A DNA stretch of 29,656 nucleotides from Burkholderiales bacterium (GTDB taxonomy: Bacteria; Pseudomonadota; Gammaproteobacteria; Burkholderiales; JAEUOS01). A program made the translations under genes and the position numbers. The stretch spans positions 1 through 29,656 of the forward strand of contig CANGUJ010000005.1 of assembly GCA_947456845.1 (NCBI GenBank), given 5' to 3'. Of this stretch, positions 15,472 through 24,082 are shown piece after piece (position 1 is the first letter of the stretch; the number at the start of each line of letters is the position of its first letter). The notes beneath the pieces were generated by a model. It saw nothing but the letters and a program-made list of their open reading frames with translations. It ran no database searches and was not told the origin of the DNA.

Positions 15472-16122
15472 TTGGTCAGGCGGTCGTTTCCCGTGCTGGT
15501 GGTGGCCGCCGCACTTTCGGTGACGAGCGGGCCCGCGTGCGCTCAGACCCGCATCTACACCTGCAAGGACGCCAGCGGCAGAACCCTGACTTCCGACCGT
15601 CCCTTGCCGGAATGCCAGGGCCGCGAGGGGCGTGTGCTCTCCGGTCAGGGCACCACGGTGCAAAAGATCGATGCGCCTCTCACGCCTGAACAGATCGCCG
15701 CCCGTGAAGCCGAGCAGCACAAGAAGCGCGAGGAAGACGAGCGTCGCCGCGAGCAGGCGCGCAAGGACAAGGCGCTGCTCAACACCTATTCGAGCCTGGA
15801 CGACATCGAGAACAAGCGGCAGCGCGCGCTCGCGCAGGTCGAGCGCGAGATGCGCGAGTCCGAGCGGCGCATATCACTGCTCGACCGGCAGGCGGCCGAA
15901 AACCGCGCCGAGGCGGAGTTCTACAAGAAAAAGGCCCTTCCGCCCGACCTAAAAAGGCGGGTCGACGAAAACGAGGCCTCGATCAGGGCTGAGCGCCACC
16001 TCTATGAAGCCAAGAAGGGCGAAGTCGCCCAGGTGAACGCCCGGTTCGACGAAGACCGCAGGCGCTATGTCGATCTGACCGGCGCCGTCAACCCGGCGCC
16101 GGAAAAGCCGCCGAGGAAATAA
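15472..16122 (+). CDS. DUF4124-type secreted coiled-coil protein
   Basis: The 216-residue product begins with a signal peptide (VRRSFPVLVVAAALS core, probable cleavage after ACA near residue 24). A short DUF4124-like domain follows (IYTCKDASGRTLTSDRPLPEC, about residues 28-48). The rest is a charged Glu/Arg/Lys-rich region (about 75-200) with heptad-like helices, ending in a Pro-rich basic tail. DUF4124 proteins are common periplasmic proteins of beta- and gammaproteobacteria with no fixed function. The start is TTG 15472, one base after the pyrE stop; no ATG in frame would keep the signal peptide. Confidence 0.78.
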   Translation: MVRRSFPVLVVAAALSVTSGPACAQTRIYTCKDASGRTLTSDRPLPECQGREGRVLSGQGTTVQKIDAPLTPEQIAAREAEQHKKREEDERRREQARKDKALLNTYSSLDDIENKRQRALAQVEREMRESERRISLLDRQAAENRAEAEFYKKKALPPDLKRRVDENEASIRAERHLYEAKKGEVAQVNARFDEDRRRYVDLTGAVNPAPEKPPRK

Positions 16123-16151
16123 GCCATGGCTGGAAACCGGGGAGAGAGGTG

Positions 16152-16169
16152 CCCGGGAAAAGGCCCGGG
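16152..16169. terminator. Weak hairpin between convergent genes
   Basis: CCCGGG (16152-16157) and CCCGGG (16164-16169) can pair as a 6-bp stem with a 6-base loop, in the 90-base gap between the converging DUF4124 and gatB genes. There is no T tract on either side, so an intrinsic terminator is doubtful; each half is also a palindrome by itself. Confidence 0.25.
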
Positions 16170-16212
16170 GTGATGTTGCCCTTCCCCAAGTCGAACCATC
16201 CGACCCGGCGCG

Positions 16213-17652
16213 TCAGCCGGCCAGCTTGCGTTTGAGAATCTCGTTGACCTGGGTCGGGTTGGCCTTGCCGCGGCTGGCCTTCATGGCCTGGCCCACCAGG
16301 GCATTGAAGGCCTTGTCCTTGCCGGCGCGGAATTCCTCCACCGACTTCGGGTTCGCAGCCAGCACTTCGTCGACGATCTTCTCGATGGCGCCGCTGTCGC
16401 TAATCTGCCTCAGGCCTTTGGCCTCGATCACCGTGTCCGCGCTGCCGCCTTCGACCCACAGGGTGGCGAAGACTTCCTTGGCGATCTTGCCGGAAATGGT
16501 GCCGTCGGCGATGCGTTTCAACAGGCCGCCCAGCATCGCCGGGGTGACCGGCGCGGCGTCCGCGCCAAGGTCGGCCTCATGCAGGCGCCCCAGCAGATCG
16601 CCCATGACCCAGTTGGAAACCAGCTTGGCGTCGCCGCCAAAAGCCGCGACGGCGGCCTCGAAGTAACCCGCTAGCCCCCGGGAAGCGGTGAGCGTCGCGG
16701 CGTCATAGGCCGGCAGGCCGTATTGTGCTTCGAAGCGCGCGCGCATGGCCTGCGGCAACTCGGGCATGCCCGCCCGGACGCGCGCGACGGCATCGGCCGT
16801 GATTTCCAGCGGCAGGAGGTCCGGGTCGGGGAAGTAGCGATAGTCCATCGCGTCTTCCTTGCTGCGCATCGAGCGGGTTTCGTTGCGATCCGGGTCGTAG
16901 AGGCGGGTTTCCTGAACGACCCGGCCGCCGTCCTCGATGAGATCGATCTGGCGGGTGATTTCGTGCTCGATCGCCTGTTCGAGGAAGCGGAAGGAATTGA
17001 GGTTCTTGATCTCGCAACGGGTGCCGAATTCCTTGCGTCCTTTCGGACGCACCGAGACGTTGGCATCGCAGCGGAACGAGCCTTCCTGCATGTTGCCGTC
17101 GCATATGCCGAGCCAGACCACCAGCGAATGCAGGGCCTTGGCATAAGCCACCGCCTCGGCGGAAGAGCGCATGTCGGGCTCGGTGACGATTTCCAGGAGC
17201 GGGGTGCCGGCGCGGTTGAGGTCGATCCCGGACATGCCGTGGTAATCCTCATGCAGCGACTTGCCGGCGTCTTCCTCGAGATGCGCGCGGGTGAGCTGCA
17301 CGGTCTTGTCGACGCCGTCGACATGGATGGTCACGCTGCCGCCCTGCACGACGGGAATCTCGTACTGGCTGATCTGGTACCCCTTGGGCAGATCCGGATA
17401 GAAGTAGTTCTTGCGGGCGAAAATCGAACGTTCCGCGACTTTGGCGCCGACCGCCAGCCCGAACTTGATGGCGCATTCCACCGCGCCGGCGTTGAGCACG
17501 GGCAACACGCCGGGTAGGGCCAGGTCGATGGCGCTGGCCTGCACGTTGGGCAAGGCGCCGAATCGCGTGGAACTGCCGGAGAAGATCTTCGATTTCGTCG
17601 CCAGCTGGGCATGCGTCTCCAGGCCGATCACGACTTCCCAATCCGCGCGCAT
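16213..17652 (-). CDS. gatB: Asp-tRNA(Asn)/Glu-tRNA(Gln) amidotransferase subunit B
   Basis: The 479-residue subunit binds mischarged tRNA and carries out the ATP-dependent activation and transamidation step of the GatCAB complex. The family start WEVVIGLETHAQL, the FARKNYFYPDLPKGYQISQ segment, the NRAGTPLLEIVTEPDMRS block, the Cys-containing Zn region near SFRCDANVSVRP, and the C-terminal YqeY-like tail domain (from about 330, with NPTQVNEILKRKL at the end) are all seen. Full length. ATG 17652 begins 2 bases after the stop of the small 69-residue gene. It is the last gene of gatC-gatA-orf-gatB. Confidence 0.97.
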   Translation of the reverse strand: MRADWEVVIGLETHAQLATKSKIFSGSSTRFGALPNVQASAIDLALPGVLPVLNAGAVECAIKFGLAVGAKVAERSIFARKNYFYPDLPKGYQISQYEIPVVQGGSVTIHVDGVDKTVQLTRAHLEEDAGKSLHEDYHGMSGIDLNRAGTPLLEIVTEPDMRSSAEAVAYAKALHSLVVWLGICDGNMQEGSFRCDANVSVRPKGRKEFGTRCEIKNLNSFRFLEQAIEHEITRQIDLIEDGGRVVQETRLYDPDRNETRSMRSKEDAMDYRYFPDPDLLPLEITADAVARVRAGMPELPQAMRARFEAQYGLPAYDAATLTASRGLAGYFEAAVAAFGGDAKLVSNWVMGDLLGRLHEADLGADAAPVTPAMLGGLLKRIADGTISGKIAKEVFATLWVEGGSADTVIEAKGLRQISDSGAIEKIVDEVLAANPKSVEEFRAGKDKAFNALVGQAMKASRGKANPTQVNEILKRKLAG

Positions 17653-17654
17653 GG

Positions 17655-17864
17655 CTACTCCCCGCCTTTCAGGTAACCGGGCATCAGGTCCGGTCGCAAG
17701 ATGTAGATCTGGTGGCGCACCAGCATGACCTCCGCGATGGCGGTGCCCACCTTGGCCACCTGCTCCGGCGGCATGCCGGTGCCGTCGCGCATCTCGCGCG
17801 CGGCTTCATCGAGCAGCTTGGAGGCCTCGATGAGCTTGCTGTGGATGTCGTCGAGCCTGGCCAT
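17655..17864 (-). CDS. 69-residue small protein inserted between gatA and gatB
   Basis: The ATG at 17864 shares a base with the gatA stop (TGATG), and the stop is 2 bases before gatB. The product is a soluble, probably helical protein: MARLDDIHSKLIEASKLLDE, then REMRDGTGMPPEQVAKVG, a helix TAIAEVMLVRHQIYIL and the end RPDLMPGYLKGGE. No signal peptide, membrane segment or known motif is seen, and I do not recognise a family. Its tight packing on both sides argues that it is a real gene translated with the amidotransferase subunits; whether it binds GatCAB is unknown. A longer reading frame continues upstream but lies inside gatA and is not coding there. Confidence 0.72.
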   Translation of the reverse strand: MARLDDIHSKLIEASKLLDEAAREMRDGTGMPPEQVAKVGTAIAEVMLVRHQIYILRPDLMPGYLKGGE

Positions 17865-19318
17865 CAGGCAATGCCTCCGGGCATGCGCCGGTGCCAATCG
17901 GTGGCCTGCTGGTAGCGGTGCGCGACGCCGAGCAGCCTGGCTTCCTCGAAGTAGTTGGCCGTCAATTGCAGGCCTACCGGCAGGCCGCGGTCTCCGAAGC
18001 CGCACGGGATGCTCATCCCGGGCAGGCCCGCCAGGCTGCCCGGGATGGTGTAGAGATCAGAAAGGTACATCTCCACCGGGTCGGCGGCCTTCTCGCCGAA
18101 GCCGAATGCCACGCTGGTGGTGACGGGCCCGGCGATGACATCGCACTCGCGGAACGCGCGCTGGAACTCGTCGGCGATCAGGCGCCGGACCTTTTGCGCC
18201 TGTAGGTAGTAGGCGTCGTAGTAGCCGTGCGAGAGCACGTAGGTGCCGATCAGGATGCGCCGCTTGGGCTCGGGGCCGAACCCTTCGGCGCGCGATTTCT
18301 TGATCATGTCGGCCAGGTCGCGGTACTCGCTGGCGCGGTGGCCGTAGCGCACGCCGTCGAAGCGCGACAGGTTGCTGGAACATTCCGCCGGTGCGATCAC
18401 GTAGTACACCGGGATGCCGAGCTCGGCGTTGGGCAGCGAGATCTCCACCAGATGCGCGCCCATCCTTTCGTACTCGGCGAGCGCTGCGCGCACCGCGGCC
18501 TCGACGTCGGGCTTGAGTCCCTTGCCGAAGAATTCCTTCGGCATGCCGATGCGCAAGCCCTTGACCGGCATGGCGAGGTCGCGCGTGTAGTCCTCGCTTG
18601 CGCGCTCGATGCTGGTGGAATCCCGGGGGTCGAAGCCCAGCATGGCGTTGAAGATCAGCGCCGCGTCCTCGGCCGACTGGGTCATGATGCCCGCCTGGTC
18701 GAGGCTGGACGCGAATGCGATCATGCCCCAGCGCGACGCGCGACCATAGGTGGGCTTGATGCCGGTGATGCCGGAGAAGGCGGCCGGTTCGCGGATCGAG
18801 CCGCCGGTGTCGGTGGCGGTGGCCGCCGGCGCCAGGCGGGCCGCCACCGCGGTGGCCGACCCGCCGGAACTGCCGCCGGGCACCGCGCCCGGATTCCATG
18901 GATTGGCGACATTGCCGTAGGCGCTGTTTTCGTTGGAGGAGCCCATCGCGAATTCGTCGCAATTGACCTTGCCGAGGGTCACCATGCCGGCGCGCGCCAT
19001 GTTCTCGACCACGGCGGCGTCGAAGGGACTCATGTAGCCCGCCAGCATCTTCGATGCGGCGGTGGAGGCGAAGTCGCGCGTGACGAAGATGTCCTTGTGC
19101 GCCACCGGCACGCCGGTCAGCGGCGTGGCGCGACCTTCGGCGCGCATCCGGTCGGCCGCGCGCGCCTGCGCGAGCGTGACCTCGGGACGCATGTCCAGGA
19201 AGGCGTTGAAGGCGCGGAATCTTTCGATGCGGGCCAGGAAAAGCTGCGCCAGTTCGACGGCCGAGACTTCCCCGGACCCAAGCGCGCGGGAGAGCTCGGC
19301 GACGGATTTTTCGAACAT
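17864..19318 (-). CDS. gatA: Asp-tRNA(Asn)/Glu-tRNA(Gln) amidotransferase subunit A
   Basis: The 484-residue amidase-signature subunit hydrolyses glutamine and passes ammonia to GatB. The catalytic triad is in place: K75 (PVAHKDIFVT), the cis-Ser S150 in PGGSSGGSA and the nucleophile S174 in TDTGGSIREPA, with the spacing of known GatA proteins. The GITGIKPTYGRASRWG block follows. Full length. ATG 19318 starts 4 bases after gatC, so the genes are cotranscribed. Confidence 0.97.
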   Translation of the reverse strand: MFEKSVAELSRALGSGEVSAVELAQLFLARIERFRAFNAFLDMRPEVTLAQARAADRMRAEGRATPLTGVPVAHKDIFVTRDFASTAASKMLAGYMSPFDAAVVENMARAGMVTLGKVNCDEFAMGSSNENSAYGNVANPWNPGAVPGGSSGGSATAVAARLAPAATATDTGGSIREPAAFSGITGIKPTYGRASRWGMIAFASSLDQAGIMTQSAEDAALIFNAMLGFDPRDSTSIERASEDYTRDLAMPVKGLRIGMPKEFFGKGLKPDVEAAVRAALAEYERMGAHLVEISLPNAELGIPVYYVIAPAECSSNLSRFDGVRYGHRASEYRDLADMIKKSRAEGFGPEPKRRILIGTYVLSHGYYDAYYLQAQKVRRLIADEFQRAFRECDVIAGPVTTSVAFGFGEKAADPVEMYLSDLYTIPGSLAGLPGMSIPCGFGDRGLPVGLQLTANYFEEARLLGVAHRYQQATDWHRRMPGGIA

Positions 19319-19322
19319 GGCG

Positions 19323-19610
19323 CTACTCGATCACGCGCGGGACGAGGAACAGGCCATCCTGCTTCTCGGGAGCGTTTCGCATGTTGGGTTCGCGCATGTC
19401 GGTTTCTGTGACGCGATCTTCGCGCAGTCGTTGTGTGCCGCCGAGCGGATGCGACATCGGCTCGATGCCGCTGGTATCGACCCGTGACAGCCGTTCGATC
19501 ATGCCGAAAATATCGTTTAACTGGGCGAGGGTCCCGGCCGCCTCGGCGGCGGAAATCTCGATACGCGCCAGATGCGCGATGCGCGTGACATCGTCAAGGG
19601 TCAGGGCCAT
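19323..19610 (-). CDS. gatC: Asp-tRNA(Asn)/Glu-tRNA(Gln) amidotransferase subunit C
   Basis: The 95-residue subunit stabilises GatA-GatB. The typical start MALTLDDVTRIAHLARIEIS, the L..IF.MIERLSRVDTSGIEPMSHP centre and the end ALRED-like RLREDRVTETDMREPNMRNAPEKQDGLFLVPRVIE are all present. It is the first gene of the operon, divergent from mreB with 195 bases between. The presence of gatCAB implies that Asn-tRNA or Gln-tRNA is made by transamidation in this organism. Confidence 0.96.
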   Translation of the reverse strand: MALTLDDVTRIAHLARIEISAAEAAGTLAQLNDIFGMIERLSRVDTSGIEPMSHPLGGTQRLREDRVTETDMREPNMRNAPEKQDGLFLVPRVIE

Positions 19611-19691
19611 GGATTCGCAAGGGATCGCCGGGGACCGGGCCGCCCGTGGGCGGGGTCGGCAGGACCGGGCAGGTGCGCGGAAATGGCCTGA

Positions 19692-19706
19692 ATTATAAGG
19701 TAGAAT
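19692..19706. promoter_or_regulatory. Divergent gatC / mreB promoter core
   Basis: This AT-rich island lies in the otherwise GC-rich 195-base gap 19611-19805. On the minus strand a perfect TATAAT (19697 to 19692) lies 82 bases before the gatC ATG. On the plus strand TAGAAT (19701-19706) lies 99 bases before the mreB ATG. Neither has a good -35 at 16-18 bases, so the two hexamers are the only support. The nearby positions mean that the promoters would overlap and could compete. Confidence 0.4.
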
Positions 19707-19805
19707 TTGCGGTTATCTTGTGCAGTCACAGGCGCGCGCCACCGGCCCCGCGGAATACCTGCCCCGCCAGGTGGCCACGACGTCCTGGCATAGCGAAAGT
19801 CCTTC

Positions 19806-20849
19806 ATGTTCGGTTTTTTGCGCAGCTATTTCTCCAACGATCTCGCGATCGACCTGGGTACCGCCAATACCCTCATCTACGTGCGCGGCAAGGGCATCGT
19901 GCTTGACGAGCCCTCGGTGGTCGCGATCCGCCAGGAGGGCGGCCCCTCCGGCAAGAAGACCATCCAGGCGGTCGGCAAGGAAGCCAAGCTCATGCTCGGC
20001 AAGACCCCGGGCAACATCACCGCCATCCGGCCGATGAAGGATGGCGTCATCGCCGACTTCACCGTCACCGAGCAGATGCTCAAGCAGTTCATCAAGAAGG
20101 TGCACGAGTCGCGCCTGCTGTCGCCCAGTCCGCGCATCATCATCTGTGTGCCGTGCGGCTCGACCCAGGTGGAACGCCGCGCCATCCGCGAATCCGCGCT
20201 CGGTGCGGGCGCCTCCCAGGTGTACCTGATCGAGGAACCGATGGCCGCGGCCATCGGCGCGGAACTGCCGGTGTCGGATGCCACCGGGTCGATGGTGGTC
20301 GACATCGGCGGTGGCACCACCGAGGTGGGCGTCATCTCCCTGGGCGGCATGGTCTATGCGGGCAGCGTGCGGGTCGGCGGCGACAAGTTCGACGAGGCCA
20401 TCATCAACTACATCCGCCGCAACTACGGCATGCTGATCGGTGAAACCACGGCGGAGTCGATCAAGAAACAGATCGGTTCGGCCTTCCCCGGCTCCGAGGT
20501 CAAGGAGATGGAGGTCAAGGGCCGCAATCTCGCCGAGGGCATTCCGCGCTCCTTCACCATCTCTTCAAACGAAATCCTCGAGGCCTTGACCGACCCGCTC
20601 AATTCCATCGTCTCGGCGGTCAAGTCCGCGCTCGAGCAGACGCCCCCCGAACTGGGCGCCGACATCGCCGAAAAAGGCATGGTGCTGACCGGTGGCGGCG
20701 CGCTTCTGCGCGATCTGGACCGACTGCTGATGGAGGAGACCGGCCTGCCCGTGATCGTCGCCGAAGATCCGCTCACCTGCGTGGTGCGGGGTTCCGGCAT
20801 CGCGCTGGAACGGATGGAGAAGCTGGGCGCGATCTTCACGAACGACTAG
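19806..20849 (+). CDS. mreB: Rod-shape-determining actin homologue MreB
   Basis: The 347-residue protein forms membrane-associated ATP-dependent filaments that guide lateral wall synthesis. Actin-fold motifs are the first phosphate loop DLAIDLGTANTLIYV (from residue 12), the second phosphate loop MVVDIGGGTTEVGVISLGG (around 162-180) and the adenosine motif MVLTGGGALLRDLD (around 291). The amphipathic N-terminal MFGFLRSYF fits membrane binding. Full length, ATG 19806. It is followed by a 155-base gap with strong inverted repeats before mreC. Confidence 0.98.
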   Translation: MFGFLRSYFSNDLAIDLGTANTLIYVRGKGIVLDEPSVVAIRQEGGPSGKKTIQAVGKEAKLMLGKTPGNITAIRPMKDGVIADFTVTEQMLKQFIKKVHESRLLSPSPRIIICVPCGSTQVERRAIRESALGAGASQVYLIEEPMAAAIGAELPVSDATGSMVVDIGGGTTEVGVISLGGMVYAGSVRVGGDKFDEAIINYIRRNYGMLIGETTAESIKKQIGSAFPGSEVKEMEVKGRNLAEGIPRSFTISSNEILEALTDPLNSIVSAVKSALEQTPPELGADIAEKGMVLTGGGALLRDLDRLLMEETGLPVIVAEDPLTCVVRGSGIALERMEKLGAIFTND

Positions 20850-20871
20850 AAGAGCAGGCGAGCGTGCAAGC

Positions 20872-20934
20872 CTGCGTTGGCCCGGCCCGGAACGCTTCGC
20901 CGCCGGGCGGGCTCCGGAGTCCGCGTCAACGCAG
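20872..20934. other. Nested inverted repeats between mreB and mreC
   Basis: An outer perfect 8-bp pair, CTGCGTTG (20872-20879) and CAACGCAG (20927-20934), encloses an inner perfect 7-bp pair, GCCCGGC (20880-20886) and GCCGGGC (20902-20908), and a self-complementary CTCCGGAG (20912-20919). The transcript could fold into a branched structure 70 bases before mreC. It has no T tract, so it is not a simple terminator; attenuation, RNA processing or stability control between the two genes are possible roles. Confidence 0.5.
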
Positions 20935-21004
20935 CGCATCCCGGTCCGCCAGGCTGCCGTAGCGGTATGGCGCCGACCTAGCCTGGTCCCATAGTCCCGG
21001 GTCG

Positions 21005-22003
21005 ATGGAATACACTCCGCCGCCGTTTTTCAAGCAGGGGCCCTCGGCCCTCGCGCGGCTGGTCCTGTTTGCCCTGATGTCGCTGGCCCTCCTGGTGTTC
21101 GACGCGCGCTTCAAGCTTCTGGAACGGGTGCGTTTCGGGGTGGCCACCGTCCTCTACCCGCTGCAGATCGCGGCGCGTGCACCCGGGGACGCCGCAGCCA
21201 ATCTTTCCGGCTACCTCGCCCGCCAGCGCCAGCTCCTGACCGAAAATGAGCGCCTCGAGCGGGAAAAGCTCGAATCTGCCAAAACGCTCATGCGCGCCGC
21301 GCAACTGGAAGCTGAAAATACCAATCTGCGCGGGCTGCTGGCAATGCGCGAGCGCATTCCCCTGGTTGCGGTGGCGGCCGAAATGCTTTTCGATGCGCGC
21401 GATCCGTTCACCCGGAAGGTGGTCATCGACAAGGGGGTGCTGGCGGGCGTCAAGGCCGGGCAGGTGGTTGTCGATGCAACCGGCGTCGTGGGTCAGGTCA
21501 CGCGAGCGTTCCCGGCCGTGGCCGAAGTGTCCTTGCTGACCGATCGCGGCCAGGCCATTCCTGTGCAGGTGGTGCGCAACGGCCTGCGCGCCATCGCCTA
21601 CGGCACGCCGGGCGGCGCCGATGGCGGCACCATGGAACTCAAGTTCCTGGCTTCAAACGCCGATGTCCGCGAGGGCGATGTGCTCACCACCTCCGGGCTC
21701 GACGGTGTCTACCTGCCGGGGCTGCCGGTGGCGACGGTACTGCGCATCGAACGCGAAGCCGGTTACGCGTTCGCACGCATCATCTGCAAGCCGGCGGCCG
21801 GCATCGACCATTTCGGGCAGGTGTTGGTGCTCACCGCGGAAAAGCAGGCAGTGTCCATGCCTGCGCCGGAAACCGAGGAAAAATCCGTGAAGGGCAAGCG
21901 CAGGAAGCTGCGCGCCGAGGCTGGCGACAAAGGCGTGGCCGCGCCCGAGGCGCCAGCCGCCCCTGGCCCCGGCCCCAACTCCGCCGCGCCGGAAAAGAAG
22001 TAA
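21005..22003 (+). CDS. mreC: Rod-shape-determining protein MreC
   Basis: The 332-residue protein has a short cytosolic start, one membrane helix (about residues 17-36, LVLFALMSLALLVF), a periplasmic coiled coil (about 68-110, RQRQLLTENERLEREKLES and on), and the beta-rich MreC core with DARDPFTRKVVIDKGVLAGVKAGQVV, GVVGQVTRAFPAVAEVSLLTD and EGDVLTTSGLDGVYLPGLPVATV. The C-terminus carries a low-complexity Pro/Ala/Lys tail, longer than in the core family. It scaffolds PBP2-RodA in the elongasome. ATG 21005 has no strong ribosome site. mreD follows after 5 bases. Confidence 0.95.
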   Translation: MEYTPPPFFKQGPSALARLVLFALMSLALLVFDARFKLLERVRFGVATVLYPLQIAARAPGDAAANLSGYLARQRQLLTENERLEREKLESAKTLMRAAQLEAENTNLRGLLAMRERIPLVAVAAEMLFDARDPFTRKVVIDKGVLAGVKAGQVVVDATGVVGQVTRAFPAVAEVSLLTDRGQAIPVQVVRNGLRAIAYGTPGGADGGTMELKFLASNADVREGDVLTTSGLDGVYLPGLPVATVLRIEREAGYAFARIICKPAAGIDHFGQVLVLTAEKQAVSMPAPETEEKSVKGKRRKLRAEAGDKGVAAPEAPAAPGPGPNSAAPEKK

Positions 22004-22008
22004 TCGCC

Positions 22009-22542
22009 ATGCCCGCCCCGAGCCAGCCACAGCAGTACATCCTCCTGCCGGTCAACCCCTGGTTCATCGGCTTTACGCTGGTGTTGTCCCTCATGCTCAA
22101 CCTGCTGCCGTTGCCACGCGGCGGCTGGGCCTTGCTGGTGCCGGACTGGGTTGCCCTGAGCCTGGTGTTCTGGAACATCCACCAGCCGCGTCGTGTAGGG
22201 CTGCTGCTGGCCTGGGTGCTCGGGCTGGTCATGGATGTCAACAACGCCAGCCTCCTCGGCGAGCACGCGCTCGCCTACTCGATCCTCTCCTATGCCGCCA
22301 TCACGATGCATCGCCGGGTCCGCTGGTTCGGCATCTCGGGCCAGATCGTGCATGTGCTGCCGCTCCTGCTTGCGGCGCAGGGCGTGGTCTTGCTGATCCG
22401 TCTGCTGGTCGGCGGCGCCTTTCCGGGCGCCCTGTACTTCGCCTCCAGCGTGATCGCGGTACTGTTGTGGCCCGCGATCAGCTTCCTCTACCTGGCCCCG
22501 CAGCGGCGCTCGGTCGACAAGGACGAGAACCGGCCGATCTAG
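22009..22542 (+). CDS. mreD: Rod-shape-determining membrane protein MreD
   Basis: The 177-residue product has about five membrane helices, and motifs typical of MreD: PVNPWFIGFTLVLSLMLNLLPL, PDWVALSLVFWNIHQPRRVG and the GLVMDVNNASLLGEHALAYSIL block with its conserved Asp and His. It is an integral elongasome component with MreC and RodA. ATG 22009 lies 5 bases after mreC. The usual next genes mrdA-mrdB are displaced by the opposite-strand lipid-type module. Confidence 0.94.
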   Translation: MPAPSQPQQYILLPVNPWFIGFTLVLSLMLNLLPLPRGGWALLVPDWVALSLVFWNIHQPRRVGLLLAWVLGLVMDVNNASLLGEHALAYSILSYAAITMHRRVRWFGISGQIVHVLPLLLAAQGVVLLIRLLVGGAFPGALYFASSVIAVLLWPAISFLYLAPQRRSVDKDENRPI

Positions 22543-22610
22543 GCCGATGCGGGATCGGGTGCGATCGAGCGTGCAGCCCGCGCGGTTTTCCGCATCTTCG
22601 AGGCGAGCTT

Positions 22611-23837
22611 TCAGTCGTTGAAGCGGCGGGCCACCAGGACGGCGTTGCTGCCCCCGAACCCGAAGGAATTCGACATCACGACTTCCGCGCGAGCAAGCGG
22701 CCTCGCCTGCAGCGGTACATAGTCGAGATCACAGGCAGGATCCGGCTGCCATAGATGCGCTGTCGGTGGCGCAATCCTGCGGCGTAGCGCCTCGATGGCG
22801 GCGATGAATTCCAGCGCGCCGGTGGCTCCCATCAAGTGCCCGTGGAGCGCTTTGGTCGCGCTCACCGGGATCGAGTCGGCGCCAAGGCCGAACACCTTGC
22901 GGATGGCGGTGGTTTCGCTCATATCACCGGCCTTGGTGCCGGTGCCGTGCGCATTGATGTGGTCCACCTGATCCGGGTTCAGGCCTGCTTCTGCAAGCGC
23001 GGCGCGCATTGCACGTGCCTGGCCGTCCGCGTCGGGTTGGGTGATATGGCTGGCGTCGCCCGTATTGCCGTAGCCCGCGATCTCGGCCAAGATAGTTGCG
23101 CCGCGTGCGCGCGCGCTTTCGAGCGATTCGAGCATCACGGCGGCGGCACCTTCAGCCAGCAGGAAGCCGCTGCGGTCGGCGGAGAACGGCCTGCACGAGG
23201 TTTCCGGTTGCGCCGCATCGATCCTGGCCAGTGTGCCCAACGACTCCCAGGCCTTGATGACGCCTTCGGTCAGGAGCGCTTCGGATCCGCCCGCCAGCGC
23301 GGCGCGCGCCAGTCCGAAGCGAATGGCCCGAAAGGCTTCACCAATCGCGATGGCCGATGACGAACAAGCCGAGGAGTAGGTGCACGTGGGCCCGCGGAGG
23401 CCGAGTTCTATCCCGATTTGGCCGGTCGCAGCGTTTGTCATGACCGATACGATGGTCGATGGCTTGAGCCTAGACACTTTCGCGACCAGAAGGTCCTGGT
23501 AGGCGCCTTCCAGCGTTCCGGCGCCGCCCATGCCTGTGCCCCAGAAAAGCCCGGCATGTTCAGAAACCGTGCCTTCGGCCGACCATCCTGATGCCTTGAC
23601 CGCCTGTCGCGCCGCGAGCAGCGCCAGCATGCTCACGCGGTCGAGGCTGACGCGCTTGATTTTCGGGAAAAGGCTGTCGAGGTCCGCTTCGACCAGGCCT
23701 GCGTACACCGTGCCCGCCCAGGGCGCTTCCACTCTCTTTAAGCCGGCGCGCCCCTCAACGAGGCTGGTGAAGAAGCGGTCGACGTCGTTGCCCAGCGGAG
23801 AACAGATACCGATGCCGGTGACAACGACGCGATTCAC
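22611..23837 (-). CDS. Beta-ketoacyl-ACP synthase, FabF-like
   Basis: The 408-residue condensing enzyme has the intact Cys-His-His triad: C158 in TYSSACSSSAIAIG, H297 in HINAHGTGTKAGD and H334 in KALHGHLMGATG. It ends with the MSNSFGFGGSNAVLV block. It would condense an acyl-ACP with malonyl-ACP. Divergence from a housekeeping FabF (no typical N-terminal MSKRRVVVTGLG, a shortened tail) and its pairing with a private ACP suggest a specialised pathway. GTG 23837 overlaps the ACP stop (GTGA), implying coupled translation. The product of the pathway cannot be read from the sequence. Confidence 0.92.
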   Translation of the reverse strand: MNRVVVTGIGICSPLGNDVDRFFTSLVEGRAGLKRVEAPWAGTVYAGLVEADLDSLFPKIKRVSLDRVSMLALLAARQAVKASGWSAEGTVSEHAGLFWGTGMGGAGTLEGAYQDLLVAKVSRLKPSTIVSVMTNAATGQIGIELGLRGPTCTYSSACSSSAIAIGEAFRAIRFGLARAALAGGSEALLTEGVIKAWESLGTLARIDAAQPETSCRPFSADRSGFLLAEGAAAVMLESLESARARGATILAEIAGYGNTGDASHITQPDADGQARAMRAALAEAGLNPDQVDHINAHGTGTKAGDMSETTAIRKVFGLGADSIPVSATKALHGHLMGATGALEFIAAIEALRRRIAPPTAHLWQPDPACDLDYVPLQARPLARAEVVMSNSFGFGGSNAVLVARRFND

Positions 23838-24082
23838 AGCGTTTCAGCGGCTTTTTTCGCAAGCAAGCGGTCAACTTCAGAGGCGATGTCTGCCACGGTT
23901 TCCACTGGCGTAGGATCGCTGTTGAGGTCAAGACCGAATTCCTCTTCAAGCTTGAAAAGGAATTCGAGAGTGGCAAGGGAGTCGATGCCAAGATCGGCAA
24001 GCTTGGACGCCTCGGCGACCTGTTCAGCAACCAAGTCGAACTCCGCCACCAGCATTTCCTGCACTTTGGCTAGGGTGCTCAT
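23834..24082 (-). CDS. Acyl carrier protein
   Basis: The 82-residue acidic protein has the ACP four-helix pattern and the phosphopantetheine Ser, S35, in ADLGIDSLATLEFLFKLEEEFG, followed by the helix III region DPTPVETVADI. It carries acyl chains as thioesters for the ketosynthase that overlaps its stop. ATG 24082 (MSTLAKVQEML) gives the normal ACP length; in-frame upstream ATGs at 24154 and 24142 would add an odd extension. A TACAAT hexamer (24139 to 24134) about 52 bases upstream could be part of a private promoter, without a clear -35. Confidence 0.9.
   Translation of the reverse strand: MSTLAKVQEMLVAEFDLVAEQVAEASKLADLGIDSLATLEFLFKLEEEFGLDLNSDPTPVETVADIASEVDRLLAKKAAETL

Noticed and set aside
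18227..19411. Long plus-strand open frame opposite gatA
   Set aside because: It lies over the conserved GatA gene, and its translation has no recognisable domain.
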